A stretch of DNA of 64,000 nucleotides from Pimelobacter simplex (GCA_016803235.1 JADCLI010000026.1:1-64000); one strand, 5' to 3'. Counted from the stretch's first letter, positions 34,320 to 43,252 are shown. A program made the numbers and translations. Notes: generated by a model not told the origin, from the letters alone.

Positions 34320-34359
34320 GGATTCTCCTGGTGGGGTGGGCGGGTCCGGCGCTGAAGCG

Positions 34360-34839
34360 TCAGCGCTGGAGGGTCAGGGGTACGGCGTGGGCGGCAGCGG
34401 TCAGCGCGACCACCTCGCCGATCAGGTAGGTGTGGTCCCCCACCGCGAACCGGTGGGTGACCCGGCACTCCAGACGCAGCGGTACGTCGACCGGCAGCAG
34501 CGGCATGCCGTCCAGGCCGGGCGCCCAGTCGAGGCCCGCGAACCGGTCGGAGGACGAGGCGGCGAAGCGCGTGACCAGGTCCGTCTGGTCGGCCGCGACG
34601 ACGTGGACGACGTACCCTTCGGCTGCCAGCCACGCGTCGAGCTGGCTGGAGCGGTGGTCGATGCACCAGCCGACCAGCGCCGGCTCGAGCGAGGTGGCGT
34701 GGAAGCTGTTGACGGTCTTGCCCACCGGCCCGTCGGGACCGAGAGTGGTGACGACGGCGACGCCGGTGGGCCAGCGCGCCAGCTGGCCGCGCAGCACGGA
34801 GGGCGTCACGTCGAGTGTGGTCGGTGTCACACAGGTCAT
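34360..34839 (-). CDS. Flavin reductase (HpaC-like)
   Basis: A 159-aa flavin-reductase-domain protein: LARWPTGVAVVTTLGPDGPVGKTVNSFHATSLEPALVGWCID and the C-terminal HRFAVGDHTYLIGEVVAL. It reduces FMN or FAD with NAD(P)H for the luciferase-like monooxygenase downstream. The ATG at 34839 is preceded on its strand by the divergent regulatory region shared with the AraC gene at 34968, which holds a CCGGATAG motif. Confidence 0.86.
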   Translation of the reverse strand: MTCVTPTTLDVTPSVLRGQLARWPTGVAVVTTLGPDGPVGKTVNSFHATSLEPALVGWCIDHRSSQLDAWLAAEGYVVHVVAADQTDLVTRFAASSSDRFAGLDWAPGLDGMPLLPVDVPLRLECRVTHRFAVGDHTYLIGEVVALTAAAHAVPLTLQR

Positions 34840-34872
34840 GCGAGCATGGTCGGACCGGCGTCCGGGTCGTCG

Positions 34873-34880
34873 CTATCCGG
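34873..34880 (-). promoter_or_regulatory. CCGGATAG motif before the flavin reductase gene
   Basis: The motif reads CCGGATAG on the minus strand, 34 nt upstream of the flavin reductase start. It matches the core found before the SDR operon (20669) and the cyclase operon (35996). Confidence 0.35.
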
Positions 34881-34967
34881 CTGGCGAGCGCCCTGTCCAT
34901 TCCGCGCAGACATGTCATCATGGTGACGTTCGTTGACGAAACGCATCATCGGAACGCAGGAGGAGGC

Positions 34968-35939
34968 ATGGCCCGGGTCCCCACGCCGCTCGGCTCGCAC
35001 GGGGTGCTGCGCACCACCAACATCGACGACGCCCGGGCCTCGGTGGCGGCCTCGCTCGCGCCGCACGACCTCACGCCGGTCCGTGAGAGCGAGGGCTTCC
35101 GCGCGCTGCACAACGCCGCGCAGCTCCAGCGGCTGAGCTTCCACTACATCGACTACGGCACCGAGGTGGAGGTCACCGCCGACCGGCTCGACTTCCACCT
35201 CATCCAGATCCCGCTGCGCGGGCTCAGCCACATCACGGCCGGGTCCCAGGCCCTCTCCGTCACCGCCCGACGGGCCGCCGTGACCGCGCCCGACGAGCCG
35301 CTCCGCATGCGCTACTCGGCGGGCAACCCGCGGCTGATGGTCCGGATCACCCCGGACCTGCTGCGCGAGCGGCTCGAGGTCGCAGTGGCCGGCGGCCTCG
35401 TCGTCCCGCAGCGGGCCGGCGCGACCTTCGACATCACCCGCGGCGCCGGGCGCAGCTGGCGGGGGCTGGTGGACATGGTGATGACCGACCTGGAGCGCGA
35501 GGACGGGCTGGCCACCTCGCCCCTGGCCGCCGAGGCGCTGCAGGTGGCTGTCGTCGACGGCCTCCTGGTCTCACTCGCCGCCCCACCCGACGACGCGACC
35601 GGCGCGCGGGCGACGCCCGACCGGGTCGTCCGGCGGGCCGTGCAGCTGATCGAGGACCACTGCGCGGAGCCGCTGGGGACCCTCGACATCGCCGAGGCCG
35701 TGGGCGTCTCCATCCGCGCCCTCCAGGCCGGGTTCAAGGTGCACCTCGACACCACGCCGATGGCCTACGTCCGCCGGGCGCGCCTCGAGCGGGTACGCCG
35801 CGCGCTCGCGGACGGCACCGCCGGGTCGGTGACGGAGGCCGCCGCCGCGTGGGGCATCACGCACCTCGGCCGGCTCTCCGGCGACTACCGAGCGGCGTTC
35901 GGCGAGACCCCGAGCGAGACCCTCCAGCGCCATCGCTGA
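34968..35939 (+). CDS. AraC-family regulator, AraC_binding_2 type
   Basis: A 323-aa regulator whose N-terminal domain (SFHYIDYGTEVEVTADRLDFHLIQIPLRGLSHI) closely resembles that of the regulator at 19557, and whose C-terminus has the AraC double HTH (GTLDIAEAVGVSIRALQAGFKVHLDTTP, SVTEAAAAWGITHLGRLSGDYRAAFGETP). ATG 34968 follows a strong AGGAGGAG site. It is flanked by the divergent flavin reductase/monooxygenase genes and the downstream cyclase-oxidoreductase operon, both of which carry the CCGGATAG motif and are likely targets. Confidence 0.87.
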   Translation: MARVPTPLGSHGVLRTTNIDDARASVAASLAPHDLTPVRESEGFRALHNAAQLQRLSFHYIDYGTEVEVTADRLDFHLIQIPLRGLSHITAGSQALSVTARRAAVTAPDEPLRMRYSAGNPRLMVRITPDLLRERLEVAVAGGLVVPQRAGATFDITRGAGRSWRGLVDMVMTDLEREDGLATSPLAAEALQVAVVDGLLVSLAAPPDDATGARATPDRVVRRAVQLIEDHCAEPLGTLDIAEAVGVSIRALQAGFKVHLDTTPMAYVRRARLERVRRALADGTAGSVTEAAAAWGITHLGRLSGDYRAAFGETPSETLQRHR

Positions 35940-35973
35940 GCCCTCCCGACGTCCCCGGCACGATGTCAGCGCT

Positions 35974-36003
35974 TTCCGGCTGAGCCACGCGTTTTCCGGA
36001 TAG
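35974..36003 (+). promoter_or_regulatory. Tandem AraC-like half-sites before the cyclase operon
   Basis: TTCCGGCTGA (35974-35983) and TTCCGGATAG (35994-36003) are direct repeats exactly 20 bp apart, two helical turns, as expected for an AraC-family dimer. They lie 90-120 nt before the cyclase start. The second copy is identical to the decamer before the SDR operon. Confidence 0.5.
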
Positions 36004-36092
36004 ATGGGGATGCCGAGCAGCGCCTACCGTCCTGCGACAACCCGGGTGTGACCCCGCTCACGACCCGCCGTCGTCCTTGAAAGGTTGCTGCC

Positions 36093-36863
36093 ATGACCGC
36101 TGTTGACGCGCTCCTCGCCGGCCTCGCCTCCGGCGAGGTCGAGATCGTCGATCTCACCGCTCCGCTCTCCCCGGAGACGCCGATCCTCCAGCTCCCCGCT
36201 CCCTTCGCGAACACGATCCCGCTGTCGCTGGAGGTGGTCTCCGACTTCGACGAGGCCGGGCCGGTCTGGGGCTGGAACAACATCCACACCGGGGAGCACA
36301 CCGGCACCCACCTGGACGCACCGGTGCACTGGGCGACCGGCCGCGAGGGCTACTCCGTCGACGCCGTCCCGCCGAGCCGCCTGGTCGGCCCGGCCGTCGT
36401 GCTCGACTTCACCGCCGAGGCGGCCGAGGACGCGGACTTCCTGCTCGAGCCGGAGCACCTCGACAAGCACGTCGCCAACCACGGCCCGATCCCCGAGGGC
36501 GCATGGCTCGTCCTGCGCACCGGCTGGAGCCGGTTCAACAAGGACGCCGCTGCCTTCGCCAACGCCGACGACGCCGGCCCCCACACCCCGGGCGTCTCCG
36601 CGGCCGGGGCGCAGTGGCTGGCGCAGTCGGCGATCACGGGCTTCGCGGTCGAGACCGTCGGCATCGACGCCGGCCAGGCCGGCGGCATGGAGCCGCCGTT
36701 CCCGGTGCACCACTTCCTGCTCGGCGCCAACAAGCTCGGGCTCACCCAGCTGCAGAACCTCGACCGGCTCCCGGCGTCCGGCGCGGTGATCATCGCCTCG
36801 CCGCTGCCGATCGTCGGAGGCACGGGCTCACCGGCCCGCGTCCTCGCGATCGTCCCCGCCTGA
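36093..36863 (+). CDS. Cyclase-family metal hydrolase (isatin hydrolase/KynB-like)
   Basis: A 256-aa protein of the cyclase family with the metal motif GEHTGTHLDAPVHW (HxGTHxDxPxH) and a C-terminal EPPFPVHHFLLGANKLG. Characterised members hydrolyse amide bonds in N-formylkynurenine (KynB) or in isatin. It leads an operon with a large 2-oxoacid oxidoreductase pair. If it is an isatin hydrolase, its product isatinate (2-aminophenylglyoxylate) is an aryl 2-oxoacid, exactly the kind of substrate its neighbours use. An AAAGG site precedes the ATG. Confidence 0.85.
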   Translation: MTAVDALLAGLASGEVEIVDLTAPLSPETPILQLPAPFANTIPLSLEVVSDFDEAGPVWGWNNIHTGEHTGTHLDAPVHWATGREGYSVDAVPPSRLVGPAVVLDFTAEAAEDADFLLEPEHLDKHVANHGPIPEGAWLVLRTGWSRFNKDAAAFANADDAGPHTPGVSAAGAQWLAQSAITGFAVETVGIDAGQAGGMEPPFPVHHFLLGANKLGLTQLQNLDRLPASGAVIIASPLPIVGGTGSPARVLAIVPA

Positions 36864-36890
36864 CCCACCCGACCTCCAGGAAGGACCACG

Positions 36891-39065
36891 ATGGCCGAGC
36901 GGTCGTTCGCCCACGAGGTGAAGAAGCTGCGCGCGGGAGAGGGCACCCGGTTCTCCGGCGAGGGCATCCTCGCGGTGACCAAGGCCCTGCTGCAGTCCGG
37001 CGTCGCGTACGTCGGCGGCTACCAGGGCGCGCCGATCTCCCACCTCATGGACGTGCTCGGCGACGCGCACGAGATCCTCGAGGAGCTCGACGTCTACTTC
37101 GAGAACAGCGCCTCGGAGGCGACGGCTGCCGCGATGCTCGCGGCGTCGGTGAACTACCCGCTGCGCGGGGCGATCACCTTCAAGTCGACCGTCGGCACCA
37201 ACGTCGCCTCCGACGCCCTGGCCAACCTCGCCAGCGGCGGGGTGCGCGGCGGCGCGCTGATCATCGTCGGCGAGGACTACGGCGAGGGCTCCAGCATCAT
37301 GCAGGAGCGCTCGCACGCGTTCGCGATGAAGTCGCAGATGTGGCTGCTCGACCCGCGCCCGAACATCGAGGCGATCGTCAACGCGGTGGAAACCGGCTTC
37401 GAGCTCTCCGAGGCCAGCAACACCCCGGTCATGCTCCAGCTCCGGCTGCGCTCGTGCCACCTCTACGGCAGCTTCACCGCCAAGGACAACGTCCGGCCCC
37501 CGATGACGGTCAAGGACGCCGTGGAGAACCCGGCCCGGCAGCTCGACCGGATCGTGCTGCCGCCGGCGAGCTTCCTCCACGAGAAGGAGAAGCTCGAGGA
37601 CCGCTGGCCCGCGGCCGTCGACTTCATCCGCAACCGGGGCCTCAACGAGGTCCTCGGCGCCGGTACGGCGGACGTCGGGATCATCGTGCAGGGCGGTGTC
37701 TACAACACCCTCAACCGGGCGATGGAGCTGCTGGGCTGCTCCGACGCGTTCGGGAACACGCGCGTGCCGACGTACGTCATGAACGTGACCTACCCGGTCG
37801 TCGACTCCGAGATCCTGGACTTCTGCAAGGACAAGCGGGCGGTGCTGCTCGTCGAGGAGGGGCAGCCGGACTACATCGAGCAGAACCTCAACGCGATCCT
37901 GCGCCGGGCCGGCTCCGACGTGGTCCTGCACGGCAAGGACCTGCTGCCCGTCGGTGGCGAGTACACCGCGGCCGCCGTCACCACGGGCGTGCACGCCTTC
38001 CTCAGCCGGCACCTGCCCGGCAGCGTGGACGGCAGCCCGGCGCTGCTGCTGCCGCAGTCGGACCCGCGCAGCCCGTTCGCCCCGCGGGTCGACCCCGACG
38101 TCGTCCGGACCCGTCCGCCGGGCCTGTGCACCGGCTGTCCCGAGCGGCCGATCTTCTCGGCGCTGAAGCTCGCCGAGAAGGAGACGGGCAAGAAGCACCA
38201 CGTCAGCGCGGACATCGGCTGCCACCTGTTCGCGATCAACGAGCCGTTCAACCTCGGCGCGACGACGATGGGCTACGGCCTCGGCTCCGCCGGCGCCGCC
38301 GCCCTCAACTCCAAGGACGCCGACCGCCGCACCGTCGCCGTGATGGGCGACGGCGGGTTCTGGCACAACGGGCTGACCAGCGGCGTCGGCAACGCCGTGT
38401 TCAACCAGAGCGACCAGCTGCTGCTCGTCGTCGACAACGCCTACAGCGCAGCGACCGGCGGACAGGACGTGCTGTCGTCGAAGGCGGACAACGTGCTCCG
38501 CTCCACCAAGCACCCGATCGAGAAGGCGGTGCGCGGCGTCGGCGTCACGTGGGCGAGGACCGTCAGCGACACCTACCAGATCGGCAGGCTGCGCGACCTC
38601 TTCGTCACGGCCCTGACCAGCCGGACCGCGGGGCCGAAGGTCGTGGTCGCGCAGAGCGAGTGCATGCTCAACAAGCAGCGCCGCGAGAAGCCGGTGCGCG
38701 CGAAGGCGCTGAAGGACGGCAAGCGGGTCGTCAAGGAGCGCTTCGGGGTCGACGCGGACACCTGCACCGGCGACCACGCGTGCATCCGGGTCTCCGGCTG
38801 TCCCTCGCTGAGCATCACGACCAACCCCGACCCGATGCGCACCGACCCCGTCGCGACCGTCCTGGACTCGTGCGTCGGTTGCGGCGTGTGCGGCGCCAAC
38901 GCCCACGCGGCCTCCCTGTGCCCGTCGTTCTACCGCAGCGACCTGGTCCACAACCCGAACCGGCGCGACAAGGTGCTCGCCGTGCTGCGCCGGGGCTGGA
39001 TCGGCCTGCTCTCCGGCGGCATCGAGCGACGAGCCGCCCGCTACGAAGTCCTCGAGGTGAACTGA
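36891..39065 (+). CDS. Indolepyruvate:ferredoxin oxidoreductase-like alpha subunit
   Basis: A 724-aa protein in IorA order: pyrimidine-binding domain (YVGGYQGAPISHLMDVLGD), middle transketolase-like region, TPP pyrophosphate-binding domain (VMGDGGFWHNGLTSGVGNAVF) and a C-terminal ferredoxin domain with eight cysteine positions grouped as CTGDHACIRVSGCP and CVGCGVCGANAHAASLC. It would convert a 2-oxoacid plus CoA to acyl-CoA, CO2 and reduced ferredoxin. Next to a cyclase-type hydrolase and an aryl-CoA route, an aryl-glyoxylate such as isatinate is a plausible substrate. It ends in TGATG overlap with the beta subunit. Confidence 0.87.
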   Translation: MAERSFAHEVKKLRAGEGTRFSGEGILAVTKALLQSGVAYVGGYQGAPISHLMDVLGDAHEILEELDVYFENSASEATAAAMLAASVNYPLRGAITFKSTVGTNVASDALANLASGGVRGGALIIVGEDYGEGSSIMQERSHAFAMKSQMWLLDPRPNIEAIVNAVETGFELSEASNTPVMLQLRLRSCHLYGSFTAKDNVRPPMTVKDAVENPARQLDRIVLPPASFLHEKEKLEDRWPAAVDFIRNRGLNEVLGAGTADVGIIVQGGVYNTLNRAMELLGCSDAFGNTRVPTYVMNVTYPVVDSEILDFCKDKRAVLLVEEGQPDYIEQNLNAILRRAGSDVVLHGKDLLPVGGEYTAAAVTTGVHAFLSRHLPGSVDGSPALLLPQSDPRSPFAPRVDPDVVRTRPPGLCTGCPERPIFSALKLAEKETGKKHHVSADIGCHLFAINEPFNLGATTMGYGLGSAGAAALNSKDADRRTVAVMGDGGFWHNGLTSGVGNAVFNQSDQLLLVVDNAYSAATGGQDVLSSKADNVLRSTKHPIEKAVRGVGVTWARTVSDTYQIGRLRDLFVTALTSRTAGPKVVVAQSECMLNKQRREKPVRAKALKDGKRVVKERFGVDADTCTGDHACIRVSGCPSLSITTNPDPMRTDPVATVLDSCVGCGVCGANAHAASLCPSFYRSDLVHNPNRRDKVLAVLRRGWIGLLSGGIERRAARYEVLEVN

Positions 39066-40696
39066 TGTCGAGCTGGAACCAGGGCCGGCGGCCCATCACG
39101 ATCGCGATCCTGGCGATGGGCGGCGAGGGCGGCGGCGTGCTCGCCGACTGGATCGTCGACGTCGGTGAGCGGTCCGGCTACCACGCCCAGAACACCTCCG
39201 TGGCCGGGGTCGCCCAGCGCACGGGCGCGACGGTCTACTACGTCGAGATGTACCCCGGAGGCGAGCCGCACGAGCACGACGTACGACGCGAGCCGGTCCT
39301 CTCCCTGTTCCCGACCCCCGGAGAGGTCGACGTCGTGATCGCGTCCGAGCTGATGGAGGCCGGTCGCGCGATCCAGCGGGGCTTCTGCACCCCCGACCGG
39401 ACCACGCTGATCGCCTCCACGAACCGGGTCTACTCGATGGACGAGAAGCTCGCCCTCGGCGACGGACGCGTCGACAGCAACACCCTGCTCGAGGCCGCCC
39501 ACCGCGGGGCGCGGCAGTTCATCGGTGCCGACTTCATGCAGCTCGCTCTCGATGCGCACAGCGTGATCAGTGCCGCGCTGTTCGGCGCCCTGGCCGGTTC
39601 CGGTGCGCTGCCGTTCGCCCGGGAGACCTTCGAGGAGGCGATCCGCGCGGCCGGCAAGGGGGTGGACGCCTCGCTCGCCGCCTTCGCGCTCGGCATGGAC
39701 GCCGCACGAGGCCCGGCACCCCAGCCGATCGCCGCCTCGCCCGCCGGCAGCGGCCCGGTGCCGATCACCATCGGCAAGCGCCCGATCGACCCGGCCGAGG
39801 CGGCCGCCGAGGCGGCCGAGCGGCGTCGTGAGGAGGTCGCCGCGACCGACCCCGCCTCACTCGTCGGACCCCACCTGCAGCCGCAGGCGGCACGGGTCGC
39901 CTCGGACTTCCCGGCCGCGGCCAGGTCGATGCTGCTGCACGGCACCGTCCGCACCGCGGTCTTCCAGAGCCCGGCGTACACCGATCGCTACCTCGACCGG
40001 GTGGCCGCACTGGCCGCCCTCGAGTCCGGCGACACCGCCCGCCTGACGACCGAGGGAGCGCGCCACGTCGCGCTGTGGATGTGCTACCAGGACACGATCC
40101 AGGTCGCCCAGCAGAAGATCCGGCGCCGCCGCATCGAGGGCGTCCGCGCCGAGGCGAAGGCCGCGCCCGGACAGCTGATGAACGTCCGCGAGTACCTGCA
40201 CCCCCAGGTCGAGGAGATCGCCGACACGCTGCCCACCCGGATGGGGCGCTGGGTCGCCGGGTCGGCGTGGTTCAACCGCGTCGTCGGGCGCCTGACGCGC
40301 AACGGCATCGTGGTCAACACCACCGGCATCATCGGCTTCACGCTGCTGTGGGCGATGGCGATGTTCCGGCCGCTGCGGCCGCGCTCGCTCCGGTTCGGGC
40401 GGGAGCAGGCGGCCATCGACGCGTGGCTGCACCAGGTCGAGGCCGTCGCGCCCATCGACTACGACCTCGCCTGCGAGATGGTCGAGAACCAGCGGGTGCT
40501 CAAGGGCTACGGAGAGACCCACCACCGCAGCGTCGAGAGCTTCAACCGGCTGATGGCGGCCGCGGACCGGCTGGTCGGCCGCCCGGACGCCGCGGCGACC
40601 CTGGCCGGGCTGCGGCGGGCCGCGCTGGCCGACGAGGACGGCGCCGCGCTCGACCGCGAGCTCGCCTCGGTGCTCGAGCCTGTGGTCGTCGGCTGA
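39065..40696 (+). CDS. Indolepyruvate oxidoreductase-like beta subunit, long form
   Basis: A 543-aa protein. Residues 1 to about 200 are the gamma/beta domain of 2-oxoacid:ferredoxin oxidoreductases (IAILAMGGEGGGVLADWIVDVGE; NTSVAGVAQRTGATVYYVEM). The remaining roughly 330 residues, mostly helical (IDYDLACEMVENQRVLKGYGETHHRS near the end), form a C-terminal extension like DUF6537, absent from archaeal IorB (about 200 aa). The ATG shares one base with the alpha-subunit stop. The extension's role is unknown; it may bind the alpha subunit or another electron carrier. Confidence 0.85.
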   Translation: MSSWNQGRRPITIAILAMGGEGGGVLADWIVDVGERSGYHAQNTSVAGVAQRTGATVYYVEMYPGGEPHEHDVRREPVLSLFPTPGEVDVVIASELMEAGRAIQRGFCTPDRTTLIASTNRVYSMDEKLALGDGRVDSNTLLEAAHRGARQFIGADFMQLALDAHSVISAALFGALAGSGALPFARETFEEAIRAAGKGVDASLAAFALGMDAARGPAPQPIAASPAGSGPVPITIGKRPIDPAEAAAEAAERRREEVAATDPASLVGPHLQPQAARVASDFPAAARSMLLHGTVRTAVFQSPAYTDRYLDRVAALAALESGDTARLTTEGARHVALWMCYQDTIQVAQQKIRRRRIEGVRAEAKAAPGQLMNVREYLHPQVEEIADTLPTRMGRWVAGSAWFNRVVGRLTRNGIVVNTTGIIGFTLLWAMAMFRPLRPRSLRFGREQAAIDAWLHQVEAVAPIDYDLACEMVENQRVLKGYGETHHRSVESFNRLMAAADRLVGRPDAAATLAGLRRAALADEDGAALDRELASVLEPVVVG

Positions 40697-40702
40697 CCGA
40701 CC

Positions 40703-40718
40703 GACGGCTCAGGCCGTC
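40703..40718. terminator. Small hairpin between convergent genes
   Basis: GACGGC-TCAG-GCCGTC forms a 6-bp stem at the junction of the long beta subunit gene and the convergent lipase-like gene, overlapping the latter's stop codon. It is short and lacks T-runs, so it is only a possible bidirectional terminator. Confidence 0.3.
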
Positions 40719-41791
40719 AGCAGGCGAGCCACCCACGCCGCCGCCGGGCCGGGTGCCCGGCCGGCAGCGAGGACGCCCGAGTGGCCGGTGCGCCACCAGT
40801 GCGGCTCGACCGGCAGCCCGGCTGCGCGGTACCGAGCGATCAGCGACCGGGTCAGCCAGAAGGGGGCGACCTCGTCGAGGGTCGCGGCGTCGATGCGGAG
40901 CGGCATCCCGGCGGGCAGGGACAGACCTGCGACGTCGTGGGTGCGCAACGAGGACAGCAACCGCTCGCGGACGACGTCCCCACGCGCGCCGAGGAGAGCC
41001 GCGGGCGGGAGGGCGCCGAAGGAGGAGCGGCGGGCGAGCTCGGTGAGGGTGCGCTCGGCGAGCTGGGGCCACAGCGCGCCGGCGCGGGCGCTCAGGCCGT
41101 CGGCGCTCAGCACCCGAGCCAGCTCGGGGTCGACGGACGCGGCGCCCTCGATCATCAGCGCGACGAGTGCGGGCACGACGCCGAAGCCGGGCGGGGTGGC
41201 CGGCCAGCGCAACGAGAGGCCGATGGTCCGGTCCATCCGGGTGACGGGCGCGAACACGGCGCAGGCCACCAGCGAGACGCCGGCGGGCGGGCCGGCGGCG
41301 GCAGCATGGAGCGCGGCGACGGCGCCCTCGGAGTGACCCGCGGAGACCCAGCGTCCCGCGAGGTCGAAGGACGCACGCGCGGCCACGAGCAGGTCCCGCA
41401 CCGACACCGCCAGAGCGGGGCCGACCAGGTAGGGATGCGGACCGGGGCTGCCGAGGCCCTCGTAGTCGGGCCGGAGCACGGCGATCCCCGCCTGCAGGAG
41501 GTGCGAGACGAAGACGTCACCCTGCGTCATCCGGCGCTGCTCGGGGTGCCCGTCGACAGCGACGCTCGGCGCCGAGCGGTCGCTGCCTCCCGTGGTCATG
41601 TGCCCGTAGGTGACGACCGGCCAACCACCCGCAGGTGGAGCACCGGCGGGCAGGTGGGCGAGCCCGGTCAGTCTCACCGCATCACCCGCCACGGACGTCG
41701 AGGAGTACGCCACCCGCCACGACTCCCCCGCCGCCGGCAGCGCCGCCCGCCCCCGGGCGGGCTCGCAGGTGAGCAGCGCCGGCGCGCTCAC
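40709..41791 (-). CDS. Alpha/beta hydrolase, secretory-lipase-like
   Basis: A 360-aa hydrolase: VVTYGHMTTGG, LRPDYEGLGSPGPHPYLVG, the nucleophile motif SAGHSEGAVAALHAAA, and a C-terminal WWRTGHSGVLAAG with the catalytic His. It resembles the LIP/secretory lipase group, but no signal peptide is apparent with this start. The GTG at 41791 overlaps the stop of the M28 peptidase gene by 4 nt, so the two are coupled. Substrate unknown. Confidence 0.78.
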   Translation of the reverse strand: MSAPALLTCEPARGRAALPAAGESWRVAYSSTSVAGDAVRLTGLAHLPAGAPPAGGWPVVTYGHMTTGGSDRSAPSVAVDGHPEQRRMTQGDVFVSHLLQAGIAVLRPDYEGLGSPGPHPYLVGPALAVSVRDLLVAARASFDLAGRWVSAGHSEGAVAALHAAAAGPPAGVSLVACAVFAPVTRMDRTIGLSLRWPATPPGFGVVPALVALMIEGAASVDPELARVLSADGLSARAGALWPQLAERTLTELARRSSFGALPPAALLGARGDVVRERLLSSLRTHDVAGLSLPAGMPLRIDAATLDEVAPFWLTRSLIARYRAAGLPVEPHWWRTGHSGVLAAGRAPGPAAAWVARLLTA

Positions 41792-43239
41792 CAGCGTCCC
41801 CGGGGCAGCCGACGCCGGACCGCACGCGGGACCAGACCCAGCCTGCCGGCAGCGCGGGTGTCGGCGGCGGCCATCAGCTCGGCGAAGGCGTTCGCGACCG
41901 GGACCAGCTGGTCGGCGTCGATCTTGTCGACGGTGTCGGCGGCGTCGTACAGGTAGAGCGGGCCGGAGACCAGGCTGATCGTGGGGACGCCGGCGGTGAA
42001 CGTGAAGGAGGCGTCGGTGGGGATCCCGTCGAGGGTGAACTCCAGCACGTTGGCGTTGAGCATCGAGGTGGCGCCGAGACCGTGGCGACGGATCGCCCGT
42101 GCCAGCGCGAGCTTCATCGGCACCGAGACGTTCTCGAAGAAGGCGCGCGGCTCGCTGTGGTCGAGCGTCTCGAGGCCTCCCGAAGCGGTACGACGCGCGC
42201 GCAGCCCGACGTGCTCGACGGTCAGGTTGAGCGCCAGCCGGTAGGGAGAGCCGGGATCGATCGTGTAGCGCCGCGCGAACGCGCGGTGCGACTGGTAGCC
42301 GGTGAAGTGGCTGTCGAAGGTGACGAACATCAGCGTCTTGCGCCAGGGCCGGCCGGAGCGGGCACGGGCGACGGCATGCTCGGCGAGGGCGACGACCTCC
42401 GCCGTGCCACTGGCGTCCTCCACGGCGCCCGGACCGATCGAGTCGTGGTGGGACTGGACCATGATCGTCTCGGCCGAGGCTCCGTGCAGCACGCCGACCA
42501 CGGTCCGCGCGGTGACCCGGCGACGCTCGGCGACGAGCCGGAGACGTGCGACCGAGCCGGTGCGGAGGCGACGACGCACCGCCTCCCCCGTGCTCCTGGT
42601 GATCCACGCGCCGGGCAGGGTGAGCAGGGTCCGGCGGTAGTACTCGTTGTGGTAGCCGAGCGACTCGGGATAGTCCCGGAGCACGCCGACCACGCCGAGT
42701 GCCCCGGCGGCCGCGGCCTCGCGCATCGTGCGGGTGAGCGAGGTGAGATAGGGGTTGCGGGAGGCGAGGGCCTCGCGGTTCAGCATCCGCCGGTCGGGGT
42801 CGTGGACGTACTCGCTGAGCGGCAGCAGCGCCCACTGCGGCAGGTCGAAGGTGAGGTCGAAGAGCACGATCCGGCCGGCGACGTCGTGGGCACCGACCCT
42901 GTCCGCGCCGATGTCGACCACGTCGGCCTCGATCCCGCCGGGCCCGGTGCCGAGCATGCCGACGTGCTCGTGGCCGGGCAGCGCGCAGTGCCGGATCGGC
43001 GCGCAGGCGACCTCGACGCCGTCGACGTGCAGGGTCGTGTGGTGGGGCTCCCAGGCGAAGGAGTCGGCCTCCTCGACCCACACCTCGTCGAGGCCGGCCG
43101 AGCGGAACCGCTCCGCGACGTAGGCCGCCGCCTGCTCCCCGCCGGGCGTCCCGGTGGCCCGCGGGGCCATCGCCACCAGGTCCTCGATGGTGGCCAGCAG
43201 CCGGTCGGTCTCGGCCACGTCGGGGGTCGTCGCGATCAC
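41788..43239 (-). CDS. M28-family zinc aminopeptidase-like protein
   Basis: A 483-aa protein with an N-terminal region (PRATGTPGGEQAAAYVAERFRSAGL), an inserted PA-like domain (ADRVGAHDVAGRIVLFDLTF) and the metallopeptidase core. The first metal motif is QSHHDSIGPGAVEDASGTAE (His, Asp bridging region). Later ligands are less clear: FVTFDSHFTGYQSH lacks the canonical Glu-Glu pair at that point, so activity is uncertain. No signal peptide is seen. It starts with GTG 7 nt after a TAGGGT -10 box and is translationally coupled to the lipase-like gene. Confidence 0.75.
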   Translation of the reverse strand: MIATTPDVAETDRLLATIEDLVAMAPRATGTPGGEQAAAYVAERFRSAGLDEVWVEEADSFAWEPHHTTLHVDGVEVACAPIRHCALPGHEHVGMLGTGPGGIEADVVDIGADRVGAHDVAGRIVLFDLTFDLPQWALLPLSEYVHDPDRRMLNREALASRNPYLTSLTRTMREAAAAGALGVVGVLRDYPESLGYHNEYYRRTLLTLPGAWITRSTGEAVRRRLRTGSVARLRLVAERRRVTARTVVGVLHGASAETIMVQSHHDSIGPGAVEDASGTAEVVALAEHAVARARSGRPWRKTLMFVTFDSHFTGYQSHRAFARRYTIDPGSPYRLALNLTVEHVGLRARRTASGGLETLDHSEPRAFFENVSVPMKLALARAIRRHGLGATSMLNANVLEFTLDGIPTDASFTFTAGVPTISLVSGPLYLYDAADTVDKIDADQLVPVANAFAELMAAADTRAAGRLGLVPRAVRRRLPRGRW

Positions 43240-43246
43240 GGGGACG

Positions 43247-43252
43247 ACCCTA
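43247..43252 (-). promoter_or_regulatory. Leaderless -10 box of the M28 gene
   Basis: On the minus strand TAGGGT is followed by 7 nt and the GTG at 43239, with no ribosome-binding site. Confidence 0.45.
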
